A stretch of 64,000 bases of DNA from Opitutaceae bacterium (lineage in GTDB: Bacteria; Verrucomicrobiota; Verrucomicrobiia; Opitutales; Opitutaceae), in contig JANQRT010000003.1 of the NCBI GenBank assembly GCA_028284385.1, forward strand, positions 62,001 to 126,000, read 5' to 3'. Below are positions 17,287 to 27,403 of this stretch, piece by piece (positions within the stretch are counted from its first letter, which is position 1; every line of letters begins with the position of its first letter). A program made the position numbers and the translations under genes. A model generated the notes under the pieces. That model was not told the DNA's origin. It saw nothing but the letters and a program-made list of their open reading frames with translations, and did not search any database.

Positions 17287-18417
17287 CTAGGCGTCTTCGG
17301 GTTGCGGGTTCATGGACACCTCGAATGCCTTCGAGTTATCGACTGTTACCGAGCGACCATTGCTTAATTTGAACACGCCTGAAGTGACTACCTCTTCTCC
17401 AGCCTGGATTCCTTCGGAGATTGAAACGAAGTCGCCAATTGCCTTGCCCAGCTTCACGAACCGCTGTTCGACCACGCTCTGGCCTTCCTTGTCCTTGATC
17501 ACGAAAATCGTATTGCCGTAGGCTTGATAGTAAACCGAAGTGGATGGGACCGCTACCACTGTACTTGGCTGGGGTTGGACGACTTCTACATTGGCAAACA
17601 TTCCGGGTCTTAGCATGCCTTGCTTGTTTGCCAGAGCGGCTCTCACGCGAAACATTCGATTGGTCTCGTCCAGATCGGGATCGATGGCTTCCACGTTGCC
17701 TTTGAATTGAAGATCTGGATACGTGTCGAGGGCAAGCCGGATTGAGTACCCTTCATTGACTTTACTGATCTGCTGCTGGGGCAGTGAAAAGTCGACGTAG
17801 ATAGGATCCATGGACTGCAGGGACACGACTGCTGTACCGGGATTCAAATACTCTCCGATGTCCACCTGACGTATTCCGAGGCGCCCTGAAAAAGGAGCCA
17901 CTACTCTTTTCTTGTCCAAATTGGCGGAAATGCGATTCACTTCCGCTTTGGCTTCGCTTGCTTGAGCCACCACCGTATCGAGCTCGGATTGCGAAATGGT
18001 CCGGCTTTGTCGCAATTCCTGGGCTCTTTTCAAATTCAGTTGCGCCAAGTTCAAAGTCGCTTCAGCCGAGGCTAATTCCGCTTGCTCTGATGAGGTGTCG
18101 AGCTCGAAAAGCAGGTCCCCTTTGGCAACGGTTTGACCGGACTGGAAGTGAATCTCCCAGATAGTTCCCGAAACCTCGGCGGAGATGATGGCTCCTTGGG
18201 AGGCTCTAAGCGTACCAACCGAAGAGATGCTGTCCTGCCATTGCAATTCCTCGGCGATGTGAGAAGTGACGGTTTCCGGAGGAAAGGCGAATGGTGGAGG
18301 AGGTTCAAACTGCTTCTTTTTCACCGTCAAGACGCCCATTACGACGACGCCTAGTATCACGAAAACGAGCAGAAACGCTCTTAACATTTTAGAAGCGAAT
18401 ATTCTTCCGAGTCTCAT
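17287..18417 (-). CDS. RND efflux periplasmic adaptor (membrane fusion protein)
   Basis: A 376-residue adaptor that links the RND pump to the outer-membrane channel. It has an N-terminal membrane anchor (about 14-33, AFLLVFVILGVVVMGVLTV), a lipoyl half-motif GTIWEIHFQSGQTVAKGDLLFELDTSS, an alpha-helical hairpin (about 110-160), the second lipoyl half RVVAPFSGRLGIRQVDIGEYLNPG, then beta-barrel and membrane-proximal domains. First gene of the three-gene efflux operon. The upstream 427 bases contain no regulator gene transcribed with it, but an XRE-family gene sits 428 bases upstream on the same strand and might control it. Confidence 0.93.
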   Translation of the reverse strand: MRLGRIFASKMLRAFLLVFVILGVVVMGVLTVKKKQFEPPPPFAFPPETVTSHIAEELQWQDSISSVGTLRASQGAIISAEVSGTIWEIHFQSGQTVAKGDLLFELDTSSEQAELASAEATLNLAQLNLKRAQELRQSRTISQSELDTVVAQASEAKAEVNRISANLDKKRVVAPFSGRLGIRQVDIGEYLNPGTAVVSLQSMDPIYVDFSLPQQQISKVNEGYSIRLALDTYPDLQFKGNVEAIDPDLDETNRMFRVRAALANKQGMLRPGMFANVEVVQPQPSTVVAVPSTSVYYQAYGNTIFVIKDKEGQSVVEQRFVKLGKAIGDFVSISEGIQAGEEVVTSGVFKLSNGRSVTVDNSKAFEVSMNPQPEDA

Positions 18418-18844
18418 TGTTGCTATACCTCCTTGCTGAACCTTTCCCTTGTATCCAAACGACCCGAATCGAATCTAAAATGCAACTCTTGAATGGTCGG
18501 TAAAACGTATTTCATCCTTCTCTTCTTCTGTTTTACAGCTTCCTTGTTTCCTAAGAAGGTTGCGCTATAAGTCACTCTGATTCACGTGAATGTGCAAATT
18601 AATGACGAGTGAGGGGTTTCCCTCTTAAAACGGGCTAGCGTACCTCAAGACGATTTACGGAGGCTTTAACTGCCCTTCAAGAGATGGAGTCAGAACTTGT
18701 TCCAAAATGATCCACGCGTTTGGTCTCTGTATTGCTGAGATGCTGGATGATCGGCAAAAAGGCCATCGCTTCCGTTTGCAGATTCCTAGGATACCTTATT
18801 GTGGATACGTATCCATATTTTGGAATCAGGTTGTGCCTTATGGA
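18418..18844. other. intergenic region, 427 bp, with a TGGATAC palindrome
   Basis: No gene is visible. The likely promoter of the efflux operon lies here but no clear -35/-10 pair was assigned. A 14-base palindrome TGGATACGTATCCA occupies 18802-18815 and another GTATCCA copy is at 18453. These belong to a motif that is over-represented through the whole window. Confidence 0.5.
18802..18815. repeat. head-to-head TGGATAC palindrome
   Basis: TGGATACGTATCCA is two copies of the recurrent heptamer TGGATAC/GTATCCA meeting head to head, 30 bases past the XRE gene stop. It may be a binding site of a chromosomal protein. Confidence 0.5.
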
Positions 18845-19126
18845 CTATAAGTCCAGCAGTTCGGAAATCGGTACTTTAAAGGCCTTGGCGATCTTGTAGA
18901 GATTGGCGAGCGTGATGTTCTTGGTCTCTCCCTTTTCAATTCTCTGGTACTGCCTGAGGGAAAGCTCGAATTGCTGCATGTCCTCCTGAGTCAAGTTTCG
19001 TTCCGATCGGAGATGGATAATACGTCTTCTCAGTTTGGCGGAGAATCGGTTGAACGCATTATAATGAACGCTCTGCTCATTGATGCCTCTTGCTGCAGAT
19101 TGGGAATCTTTCAATTTGTACGGCAC
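18845..19126 (-). CDS. XRE-family helix-turn-helix regulator
   Basis: A 93-residue DNA-binding protein made almost only of a Cro/CI-type domain: LRSERNLTQEDMQQFELSLRQYQRIEKGETKNITLANLYKIAKAFKVPISELLDL at about 38-93 shows all five helices of the fold and the usual ending. The start is a GTG at 19126; no in-frame ATG lies before the domain. It is divergent from a small unknown gene (start 19222), and the 95 bases between hold the palindrome GCCATGCATGGC (19163-19174), a possible operator. Targets are unknown; the efflux operon downstream or the divergent gene are candidates. Confidence 0.85.
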   Translation of the reverse strand: MPYKLKDSQSAARGINEQSVHYNAFNRFSAKLRRRIIHLRSERNLTQEDMQQFELSLRQYQRIEKGETKNITLANLYKIAKAFKVPISELLDL

Positions 19127-19162
19127 ATGACATATATGGCATGTTTAGACTTTACTCACTAC

Positions 19163-19174
19163 GCCATGCATGGC
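19163..19174. promoter_or_regulatory. palindrome between XRE gene and small divergent gene
   Basis: GCCATGCATGGC is a perfect 12-bp palindrome centred in the short divergent region. It is a plausible site for the adjacent XRE regulator, without further proof. Confidence 0.35.
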
Positions 19175-19221
19175 ACATTCGCTTTCTTTCCTTGTATGGA
19201 GTCTCTATCGTCTCAATTTCT

Positions 19222-19530
19222 ATGGATCCTGAATCCATAATTTCAGAACAGTCTTCCAACTTATCCCCGGCGGAGAATACCGGTTCGGTCGAGGCGCTTG
19301 AATTGCCTGACAGCCAGACTGATATGATCCTGCAGATATCGCGCCTAGAGCAAAAGATTCGAGATGGCGTCGAGCTTATCCATCTCTGGAAGAACGAAGC
19401 CTACGCCTATCGGCTGCTTCTCGAGCGGGTCTTGGACGGGGACTATCCCATTTCCGAAGCTAGAAAAGCCGTTTCCCAAGGCCTTGTTGCGGATGACTTT
19501 CTAAAGGTGAAGGCCCGAATGGAGCCTTAG
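19222..19530 (+). CDS. unknown small soluble protein
   Basis: A 102-residue acidic protein starting MDPESIISEQSSNLSPAEN; a longer frame back to 19090 would overlap the XRE start and lacks protein-like composition, so the ATG at 19222 is used. The middle (QTDMILQISRLEQKIRDGVELIHLWKNEAYAYRLLLERVL) is predicted helical and likely a short coiled coil, and the end SEARKAVSQGLVADDFLKVKARM is also helical. No family recognised. It is divergent from the XRE regulator and may be its target. Confidence 0.5.
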   Translation: MDPESIISEQSSNLSPAENTGSVEALELPDSQTDMILQISRLEQKIRDGVELIHLWKNEAYAYRLLLERVLDGDYPISEARKAVSQGLVADDFLKVKARMEP

Positions 19531-19807
19531 ACCATTGGTTTGTAGTTCCTTTTGAAGCCTCTCGCTTTCTATCCAATTGTCCATTTGTAAGTTGCCGGTT
19601 GTAGAATATGAGTGTTTTCACTTATTTCTTCCAGTAGGATCTTTGCTTTCCCTTTCTGGATTCCATTATTCGAGAGCCAGCTCTGGAATCTGATCTTTAA
19701 TAGTGATACCGTTGAGGATTATAGACTTATGGCCTATCTTTAAGATTTTGATGGAAACATAAATCGATGCCCGGCTTTGTCGAATAATAGAGCAGTCGAA
19801 TTCTTTT

Positions 19808-22800
19808 ATGGCAGCATTAGACCTTTCTGATAAACCGGTCCGGTATCCCATTGACAACATCAACCAGTCCTTCGCTGATCGGTTTCAGACGATTGTTGAG
19901 CGTTGTAATGATCGTCTTGCTGTGCGAACGCCAGAAACGAGCTTGAGTTACAGTCAGCTTAACGAAAGAGCGAATGTCATTGCTTCAGCGATTTTAGCTA
20001 GCGGTTCGAAAGACAAGCCAATTGCCATTTTGCTGAGAAACGACGAGCAGATGATCTGTTCTCAATTCGCCGTTTGGAAGCTGAATAGGATCGTTGTTGC
20101 TCTGGATGCTGGCTATCCGCAATCGCGGTTGGAATCCATTTTGGAGGATTCAACAACCAATCTGCTTGTAACCAATTCCTCGCTACTTGATGTTGCTAGA
20201 AAGGTTTGTTGCTATTCGTGCGAGATTCTTAATCTGGATGCCATTGAAGAATCCCCTGACGCTGGAGGAAATATTCTAGTCTCAGATGATGGCAGCTCTG
20301 GCGCCATCATCCAGTATACTTCTGGGACTACTGGAAAACCAAAAGGAATCCTTCACAGTCATCGTAATTGGCTTCATGGCGTTAGCACTGGGACCATTTC
20401 CTATTTGGACATATCGTCTGACGATCGTTATGCTTTGCTCCATTCATGTAGTTTTTCCGCTGGTACGGGGGATACTCTAAATGCTCTATTGCATGGAGCT
20501 AGCCTTTGGATTTGGGATCTTCGAGAGCGGGGCACTGAAGGCTTAGTTTCGTGGCTCAATGATTCTAGGATTACGTTGTTCAACCAATCTCCTTCTCTGT
20601 TCAGGCATCTTTCCAAGGATTTCGTAAACGGAGCGCGTGTGGACTCAATTAGAGCCATTATTTTGGGAAGCGAGCCCGTGACACGCACTGATTTCGATAT
20701 ATTCAGAAACTTCTTTTCCGATGATTGCGTGTTTATCAATCGGTTAGGCTGTACTGAAGCGCTAGGCTACCACCTTACGATTCTCCATAAGAATTCCCGT
20801 ATAGATGACGAGGTAATCGCCACGGATATCCTCGTGCGAGATCAGAAAATGAGAATCGTCGACGAATACGGGAAAACGGTATCTAGAGGCCAGGTTGGAG
20901 AGATTCTCATAGAAAGCGAGTATCTAGCTATCGAGTATTGGAATTATCCTGACGAAACTTCCAAAAGGTTTAAGACCAATTCTGAAACAGGTAGCAGATA
21001 TTTTATGACAGGGGACTTGGGTTGTCTCGATGACGACGGAGTGTTGTGTTTCAAGGGCAGAAGCGATTTTCAAGTCCAGATTCGAGGACATCGAGTTGAG
21101 GTTGCCGAAGTGGAAAATGCGCTCAACGAATTGCCTGAAGTCGATGACAGCGCTGTTATAGCCTACGAGCGAGAGCCTGGCGAAGCGAGTCTTCGCGCAT
21201 TTTACGTAGGTGATACAAAGCTTCTAGAGGAAACGATACGAAAGTATTTAAGAAGGCTTTTGCCGGACTACATGGTTCCCTCTATTATCTCGCGTTTGGA
21301 TAGCCTGCCAAAGACTCCTTCTGGAAAGCTAGATCGGCTCGCTTTAGAGAACGGTCTGAGCTTAAGAGCGGATCGCAATCAAAGTCTAATCGAAGGGAGT
21401 AAAGATAGTCTTATTTCCCAATCCCTGGCTCAGCGATTCCAGAAAATGACGCAAAGCTATAGATCTCGCGTAGCTGTGAAAACACCGGACTTATCCTTGA
21501 CTTACGAGGAATTGAATAGGCTAGCCAACACGATTGCTTCGCTGCTTGCCGCGTTGAGTTCTGGTACTAAGCCAATAGCGATTCTTCTTGGTAACAATGA
21601 GCGGATGATTGGCTCGATGCTCGCGGTTTGGAAGCTCAATCGGATTGTTGTGCCTTTAGATCCTGGATACCCCGAAAAGCGACTGGACTATATTCTCCAG
21701 GATTCGACTGCGGATATTCTAATCGTCGATTCCCAGACGAGCGCTCTGGTGCCCGCCGGGCTTTCCAACGCATGCAAGGTTCTGGACCTTGCATCGATTA
21801 AAGATTCAGTAGATGAGGAAATCCTGATTTCTGATGATGGAAATTCAGGAGCAATTCTACAATACACTTCAGGGACTACAGGAAACCCCAAGGGCATTCT
21901 GCACAGTCATCGCAACTGGTTACACAATATTCTAAGAGGTTCTTACACCTTTCTTGATATTGGATCAGAGGATCGAATCACTCTCTTGCACTCCTGTAGT
22001 TTTTCTTCAGGTACAGTTGATATTCTGAATGCGCTTTTGAATGGCTCAACGCTTTGCATTTGGGATATCAAGAAAAGAGGTACAAGCGGCTTGGTTGAAT
22101 GGCTGAGAGATTCGAATGTCACTATTTTCAATCAGTCTCCCTCCCTTTTTCGACACTTGGTGGAGGACTTCGAGCAAGGGATATCATTGGATACCTTAAG
22201 GGCGGTTATTTTAGGAAGTGAAACTGTTACGAAAATCGATTTCGAAATCTATCGAAAGTATTTCTCGGATCGCTGCCGTTTCATCAATCGCTTAGGATGT
22301 ACAGAAGCTCTTAGCTACCACTTGGGGAGCTATGGCAAGGACTTGAAAATAAGCGATCATGTCATTCCAACAAGCATCGACGTTGACGGCCGCCTAGTAC
22401 GAATAGTTGACCAGACCGGAAACCAGGTTGCTTCTGGAGTGATGGGTGAAATTCAAATTCACAGTGATTTTCTTGCGCTCGAATACTGGGGATTGCCGGA
22501 AGCGTCCGCGTCAAAATTCAAAATAGATTCGCGAACAGGTAGTCGTTATTTCATTACTGGCGATTTAGGCTGTGTGGACGGGCACGGGAATCTGCATTTC
22601 AAAGGTCGGAGAGATTTCCAGGTCCAGGTTCGGGGGCATAGGGTAGAGGTTGCTGAGATTGAGAATATTCTAAATGAGTTTGATGAGATTCGAGACTGTG
22701 CAGTAGTCGCTTTTCAGGAAGAGGGGTTGGAAACGCGTTTGCTGGCGTTTTACGAAAGCGAAGGATTGTTGGAGGAACGTAGTCTCAAGGATAGACTTAG

Positions 22801-25800
22801 ACATGCTCTACCAGATTACATGATTCCGGTTAGCATCAATCGATTGGAAGGGCTGCCGAGGTCGCCTAATGGCAAATTGGACCGCAAGGCATTATCGGGA
22901 TCGATGAGTCCTAAGCTAGAAAGTCTGGAGATTGAGAAAAGTAGTCAGACGGAGCAAGATTTAGTCGAGATATGGATGTCGGCTTTAAAGTTATCTGATA
23001 TTAGATCTACCGATAATTTTTTCGATCTCGGTGGTCATTCGATTCTAGCTTTCAAGACCATATCTCTTGTCAACCGCAAATTTGGCGTTCTGCTATCAGT
23101 GAGGGAATTCTATAGTGCCTCCACGCTTCATGAATTGGCAGTTTGTATTGATGATAAGAAGACGAAAACTCCTTCGGTTGTTGTTATCAATGACCCGATT
23201 CAAGAACAACAAGACGTTCGGATCCCGGCTTCGTTTTCTCAAAAAAGACTCTGGCTTTCGCATCAGATCGAAAAAACTAGTCAGCACTACCACTTGCCCC
23301 AAGCATTTAGTCTACAGGGAGCGATAGACATAGATGCCCTGAAGATCGCTTTTCGCGAGATCTTGGAACGCCACGAGGCTTTACGAACGATATGTATTCA
23401 AGATGTTGGTCAACTTTATCAGGAAGTAAGGAATTTTAATGAAGACGTTCTTGGGGTAATAGATTTATGCGATCTTCCAGAGGCCGAGAGGCGAGAAAAA
23501 GCCAATCGACTGGTCGAGGACGACATGAGACGTCCTTTCGATCTAGAATGCGAACCTATGCTACGGGCGTTGCTTATCAAGATGGATGAAAAGGGTTCGA
23601 TCTTGTATTGGTGCATTCATCACATTTCTGCCGACGGTTGGTCTTTGATGCTTTTTCTTCGAGATTTGACTCGGATTTATGCCGCTAACGATGGCAATCG
23701 TGTCTGGGAAAACTCAATGACGAGCTACGCCGACTTTTCCAAAGGCCAGTTTCATCTTCTACAAAGCCCTGAGCTGAAGAGACAGCTTAAGTTTTGGGAA
23801 GGGGAGCTCGACAAGGCTCCTCGACTTCTTGAACTGCCGACCGACAAGCCGAGGCCTGCTCAGCAGACTTTTGCAGGTTCTGTTTTGCGCGTGACTGTTC
23901 CTACGAACGAATATGAGGAAATTAAAAATCGCTGTAGCCAAGATAGGACTACGCTTTTCATCTTTCTGATGACCTGCTACCAGGTTTTACTCCATCGATT
24001 TTCCGGTCAGGCGGATATCGTTGTAGGGACTCCTGTTGCCGGGCGATTTAATGAAGATTTGGAAAACACGATCGGTTTTTTTGCGAACACTCTGGCTTTC
24101 CGCTGTCGCTTTACGGATCCTATGGCATTCAGCTCTCTCTTGGAGCAAGTTCGAGACAAGGCTATTGAGGTATTCGACAACCAGCAGGCGCCTTTTGAGG
24201 CTGTTGTCGAAAGGATTAATCCTAAGCGGAATCTTGGTTTTTCGCCTATTTTCCAGGTCATGTTTGCCCTGCAGAATGCTCCCAAAGCAGAGCTCGAGTT
24301 AGGGGGATCTAAGGTTGAGCGGATTCCTTTAGACCTTGGTGCATCAAAGTTCGATTTAACGCTTAACGTAGATGAAAACGATGAGAGTTTGTCATATAAC
24401 CTGGAATACAACACCGATTTGTTTAACGTATCTACCGCTGAACGCCTTGTAGCCTGCTTCTCGAAGTTGGCCATTTCATTCGCTCGAAATCCTTCCCTCG
24501 AAGTCAATAAAGTTTCGCTAGTGGATCTATGTGAAGTCGAATCTGGGCATAGCCTTGAAGGATATGATGCCTTTGGTGTCGAAGCTGGCCTAAGAGCCCA
24601 CGAACTCTTTGAAAACCAGGCTAAGAAAACGCCCGATAGCGTGGCTCTTGAATTCGAGGAAATCTCGCTTTCCTATGCCGAACTTAACAATAGAGCTGAT
24701 GTATTATCTTATTTGATACGAAAACTTCTTTTTAAAAATACGGCTGGGATAGGAATCTATCTACCAAGGTCCATTGATATGGTTGTAGCCCTACTGGCTT
24801 CTTTAAAGGCAAATTGCTACTTTGTTCCTATGGATCCATCCTTCCCGCAGGAACGACTGCGTATGATGAGGGAGGATGCTGGAATTGATTGCGTGATAAC
24901 CAATTCGCGTCTCGAGGAAGATTTGCAAGACGTAGCGCACCGGATTTTGATCGATCAATTGGATTTCGACTCCTCTTCTGTGAAATCTAGTCCTCTCGCG
25001 GATCCAAGTGAGAAAAATCTAGCCTATGTGATTTTCACTTCAGGATCTACAGGTAGGCCTAAGGGTGTTGCCGTTCCTCATGAGGCTTTAACGAATCTTC
25101 TCCTATCGATGCAGCGAGAGCTGGGTATCGAGAAGAATGATACTCTCATTGCTATAACTACTTTTTCTTTTGATATCTCTATCTTGGAAATACTGTTGCC
25201 ATTGATCTCGGGAGCGAAGTTAGTCGTGCTCGACAAGGAAAGCGCTTCCGATGGCAGGACGCTGTTAAGAAAAATTGAAAGCGTTGGAGCCACGATAATG
25301 CAGGGAACTCCTTCAACTTGGCAGCTGCTGCTTTCCGCAGGGTGGGAAGGTTTACCCAAAATGAAGGTTCTCTGTGGCGGTGAAGCTATGAGCAAAGGTG
25401 TGAGGAGTGGACTTTTGAATACTGGCTGCGAAATCTGGAACCTATACGGACCAACGGAAACGACCATTTGGTCCGCGGTGGAGAGAATTGCTAAGGAGCA
25501 TTCCGAGACGACGATTGGTCATCCAATCGCGAATACGGAACTTTTCGTTCTAAACAATTCACTGCGGATCCAGCCGATTGGAGTTTGGGGAGAGCTATAT
25601 ATCGGGGGAAAGGGTCTAGCCAGGGAGTATGTTGGAAGGCCAGATTTGACCGAAGCCGCCTTTATTCCTCATCCGTTCCGTGAAGGGGAGAGGCTTTACA
25701 AGACTGGAGATCGTGTAAGGCGTCTTGAGGCCCATCGAATTCAATACGATGGTCGATTGGACAATCAGGTAAAGGTAAGAGGTTTTCGCATAGAGCTTGC

Positions 25801-27172
25801 TGAAATCGAAGCCTGCTTGGATCGGCATGATCATATTAGTCGTTCTGTAGTCTTGGCCATTGGCGATGACAGTAACGAATCTCGACTCGTTGCTTATTAC
25901 CAGAAGGAGCCTGGGGTTGAATTGGATAAAGCGGAACTGAGATCGCATGCAAGCGCAACTCTGCCTTCTTATATGGTCCCTAACCTGTGGATACCAATTG
26001 AATCTTTTCCTTTAACTCCAAATGGGAAAATCGATCGCAAATCTCTTGGCGAGATGGTATTGGAGGAGTCTTCAGTGGAAAAAAGCGTTGCGCCTAGAAG
26101 CGAACTAGAGCGCGATTTGCTAAAGCTTTGGCGCAAGGTTCTCGACCGCAAAAATGTATCGATCGTGGATGATTTCTTTGAAGCCGGAGGACATTCTCTA
26201 CTGGCAGCTCAGCTCTTTGGAGAAATGGAAAAGAGACTTTCAATCTCGTTACCTTTAGCCGTTTTATTTAAAGCTCCAACTATAGAGAAACTAGCGAATT
26301 TCATTCAAAGTGAAGATCGCAGCCACGCTTGGAGTAGCCTTGTTCCGATCAAGGACGGAGGTCGGCAAGCTCCTCTGTTTCTCGTTCACGGAGCTGAAGG
26401 GAATGTTCTTCTGTATCGAGATTTGGCACACTCTTTAGATGATGAGCGACCTGTCTTTGGTTTGCAGTCCTCGGGTCTTGACGGGCAGTCGAAGATAGCA
26501 GGCAGCGTCGAGGAAATGGCTGCTGATTACATTGAGGAAATCAAAGGTGTTCAATCGCAAGGTCCTTATTTTCTGGCTGGTTACTGCTTGGGTGGAACGA
26601 TTGCGTTTGAGATGGCACGAAGGCTGGAGGAATCTGGTGATCAAGTCGCTTTTCTTGGCTTGCTTGAAACGTACAATATCCAAGCGATCAGAAGCGAGAG
26701 GAAGGCCTACAGAAAATTCGCGAATCTTCTTTTGAATGTATATTTCCATATTGAGAACATGCTTTCATTACCTGTCTCCTCACAGATGAAGTTTTTCGCG
26801 GGCAAGCTTCGTGTCGAATGGGCTAGATTCAGAATTCGACGTTCGGTTTTTCTCAGAAAATTCTCCTGGAAAAAGCGATTTGGCGATGAATTGGCGTATG
26901 TGTATCTTCGATTGAAGGCATCCAATGACAAGGCTCAGATTGACTATAAGCCGACATTGTATCGTGGGCCCATTACGCTTTTTAAACCAAGAAAGACGTA
27001 TCTTGGCTTAGAAGATAAATACTATGGTTGGAAACAAGTATCCGTAAATAAAATACGATTACGGGAATTATCAATGGCCCCAAGAGCCTTGCTTACGCCG
27101 CCCTTTTCGGACGAGCTTGGGACGATGCTTAGTGTCGAATTAAAGCGATCGATCAGCGAGAATGTCTGCTGA
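19808..27172 (+). CDS. nonribosomal peptide synthetase, A-A-T-C-A-T-TE
   Basis: A 2454-residue megasynthase. Order by motif: A1 (about 10-520; YTSGTTGKPKG near 170, NRLGCTE near 311, PSGKLDR near 503); A2 (about 538-1035; YTSGTTGNPKG near 686, PNGKLDRK near 1019); carrier T1 (DLGGHS near 1072); condensation C (from 1139; HHISADG at 1271-1277); A3 (about 1598-2080; FTSGSTGRPKG near 1743, NLYGPTET near 1878); T2 (EAGGHS near 2125); thioesterase (from 2190; GYCLGG with Cys2260). A1 and A2 are close relatives joined by about 25 residues with no carrier between. They have Ser (217, 733) where A3 has the amino-acid-binding Asp (1789), suggesting a substrate without an alpha-amino group. The product is probably a two-unit amide. 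No phosphopantetheinyl transferase or tailoring gene is adjacent. Confidence 0.92.
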   Translation: MAALDLSDKPVRYPIDNINQSFADRFQTIVERCNDRLAVRTPETSLSYSQLNERANVIASAILASGSKDKPIAILLRNDEQMICSQFAVWKLNRIVVALDAGYPQSRLESILEDSTTNLLVTNSSLLDVARKVCCYSCEILNLDAIEESPDAGGNILVSDDGSSGAIIQYTSGTTGKPKGILHSHRNWLHGVSTGTISYLDISSDDRYALLHSCSFSAGTGDTLNALLHGASLWIWDLRERGTEGLVSWLNDSRITLFNQSPSLFRHLSKDFVNGARVDSIRAIILGSEPVTRTDFDIFRNFFSDDCVFINRLGCTEALGYHLTILHKNSRIDDEVIATDILVRDQKMRIVDEYGKTVSRGQVGEILIESEYLAIEYWNYPDETSKRFKTNSETGSRYFMTGDLGCLDDDGVLCFKGRSDFQVQIRGHRVEVAEVENALNELPEVDDSAVIAYEREPGEASLRAFYVGDTKLLEETIRKYLRRLLPDYMVPSIISRLDSLPKTPSGKLDRLALENGLSLRADRNQSLIEGSKDSLISQSLAQRFQKMTQSYRSRVAVKTPDLSLTYEELNRLANTIASLLAALSSGTKPIAILLGNNERMIGSMLAVWKLNRIVVPLDPGYPEKRLDYILQDSTADILIVDSQTSALVPAGLSNACKVLDLASIKDSVDEEILISDDGNSGAILQYTSGTTGNPKGILHSHRNWLHNILRGSYTFLDIGSEDRITLLHSCSFSSGTVDILNALLNGSTLCIWDIKKRGTSGLVEWLRDSNVTIFNQSPSLFRHLVEDFEQGISLDTLRAVILGSETVTKIDFEIYRKYFSDRCRFINRLGCTEALSYHLGSYGKDLKISDHVIPTSIDVDGRLVRIVDQTGNQVASGVMGEIQIHSDFLALEYWGLPEASASKFKIDSRTGSRYFITGDLGCVDGHGNLHFKGRRDFQVQVRGHRVEVAEIENILNEFDEIRDCAVVAFQEEGLETRLLAFYESEGLLEERSLKDRLRHALPDYMIPVSINRLEGLPRSPNGKLDRKALSGSMSPKLESLEIEKSSQTEQDLVEIWMSALKLSDIRSTDNFFDLGGHSILAFKTISLVNRKFGVLLSVREFYSASTLHELAVCIDDKKTKTPSVVVINDPIQEQQDVRIPASFSQKRLWLSHQIEKTSQHYHLPQAFSLQGAIDIDALKIAFREILERHEALRTICIQDVGQLYQEVRNFNEDVLGVIDLCDLPEAERREKANRLVEDDMRRPFDLECEPMLRALLIKMDEKGSILYWCIHHISADGWSLMLFLRDLTRIYAANDGNRVWENSMTSYADFSKGQFHLLQSPELKRQLKFWEGELDKAPRLLELPTDKPRPAQQTFAGSVLRVTVPTNEYEEIKNRCSQDRTTLFIFLMTCYQVLLHRFSGQADIVVGTPVAGRFNEDLENTIGFFANTLAFRCRFTDPMAFSSLLEQVRDKAIEVFDNQQAPFEAVVERINPKRNLGFSPIFQVMFALQNAPKAELELGGSKVERIPLDLGASKFDLTLNVDENDESLSYNLEYNTDLFNVSTAERLVACFSKLAISFARNPSLEVNKVSLVDLCEVESGHSLEGYDAFGVEAGLRAHELFENQAKKTPDSVALEFEEISLSYAELNNRADVLSYLIRKLLFKNTAGIGIYLPRSIDMVVALLASLKANCYFVPMDPSFPQERLRMMREDAGIDCVITNSRLEEDLQDVAHRILIDQLDFDSSSVKSSPLADPSEKNLAYVIFTSGSTGRPKGVAVPHEALTNLLLSMQRELGIEKNDTLIAITTFSFDISILEILLPLISGAKLVVLDKESASDGRTLLRKIESVGATIMQGTPSTWQLLLSAGWEGLPKMKVLCGGEAMSKGVRSGLLNTGCEIWNLYGPTETTIWSAVERIAKEHSETTIGHPIANTELFVLNNSLRIQPIGVWGELYIGGKGLAREYVGRPDLTEAAFIPHPFREGERLYKTGDRVRRLEAHRIQYDGRLDNQVKVRGFRIELAEIEACLDRHDHISRSVVLAIGDDSNESRLVAYYQKEPGVELDKAELRSHASATLPSYMVPNLWIPIESFPLTPNGKIDRKSLGEMVLEESSVEKSVAPRSELERDLLKLWRKVLDRKNVSIVDDFFEAGGHSLLAAQLFGEMEKRLSISLPLAVLFKAPTIEKLANFIQSEDRSHAWSSLVPIKDGGRQAPLFLVHGAEGNVLLYRDLAHSLDDERPVFGLQSSGLDGQSKIAGSVEEMAADYIEEIKGVQSQGPYFLAGYCLGGTIAFEMARRLEESGDQVAFLGLLETYNIQAIRSERKAYRKFANLLLNVYFHIENMLSLPVSSQMKFFAGKLRVEWARFRIRRSVFLRKFSWKKRFGDELAYVYLRLKASNDKAQIDYKPTLYRGPITLFKPRKTYLGLEDKYYGWKQVSVNKIRLRELSMAPRALLTPPFSDELGTMLSVELKRSISENVC

Positions 27173-27403
27173 TGATGTTCAGCGGTTCTAAGTTTCGAAT
27201 AGGCCTCGCTCTCCAGCAGGAAGTAGGAGCTGTATTTCTTTTTTTACAGGGTATTATCGAATATTTGGGTTCCGATTCTAATCGATTATAAAAAAGCGGT
27301 CAGGTCGGGAAGGGAGTCCATGTCTGGTCAATTTCTTCCTAAGTGGGTCGATCTATTCTAAGGTTAATTTTCCTGCTGTTTTCAAAGACTCGGATTCCTA
27401 CTC

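Noticed and set aside
27220..27260. CTGTA-T-rich-TACAG stem after the NRPS gene as a terminator
   Set aside because: A 5-bp AT-rich stem with the T run in the loop is not a convincing intrinsic terminator.
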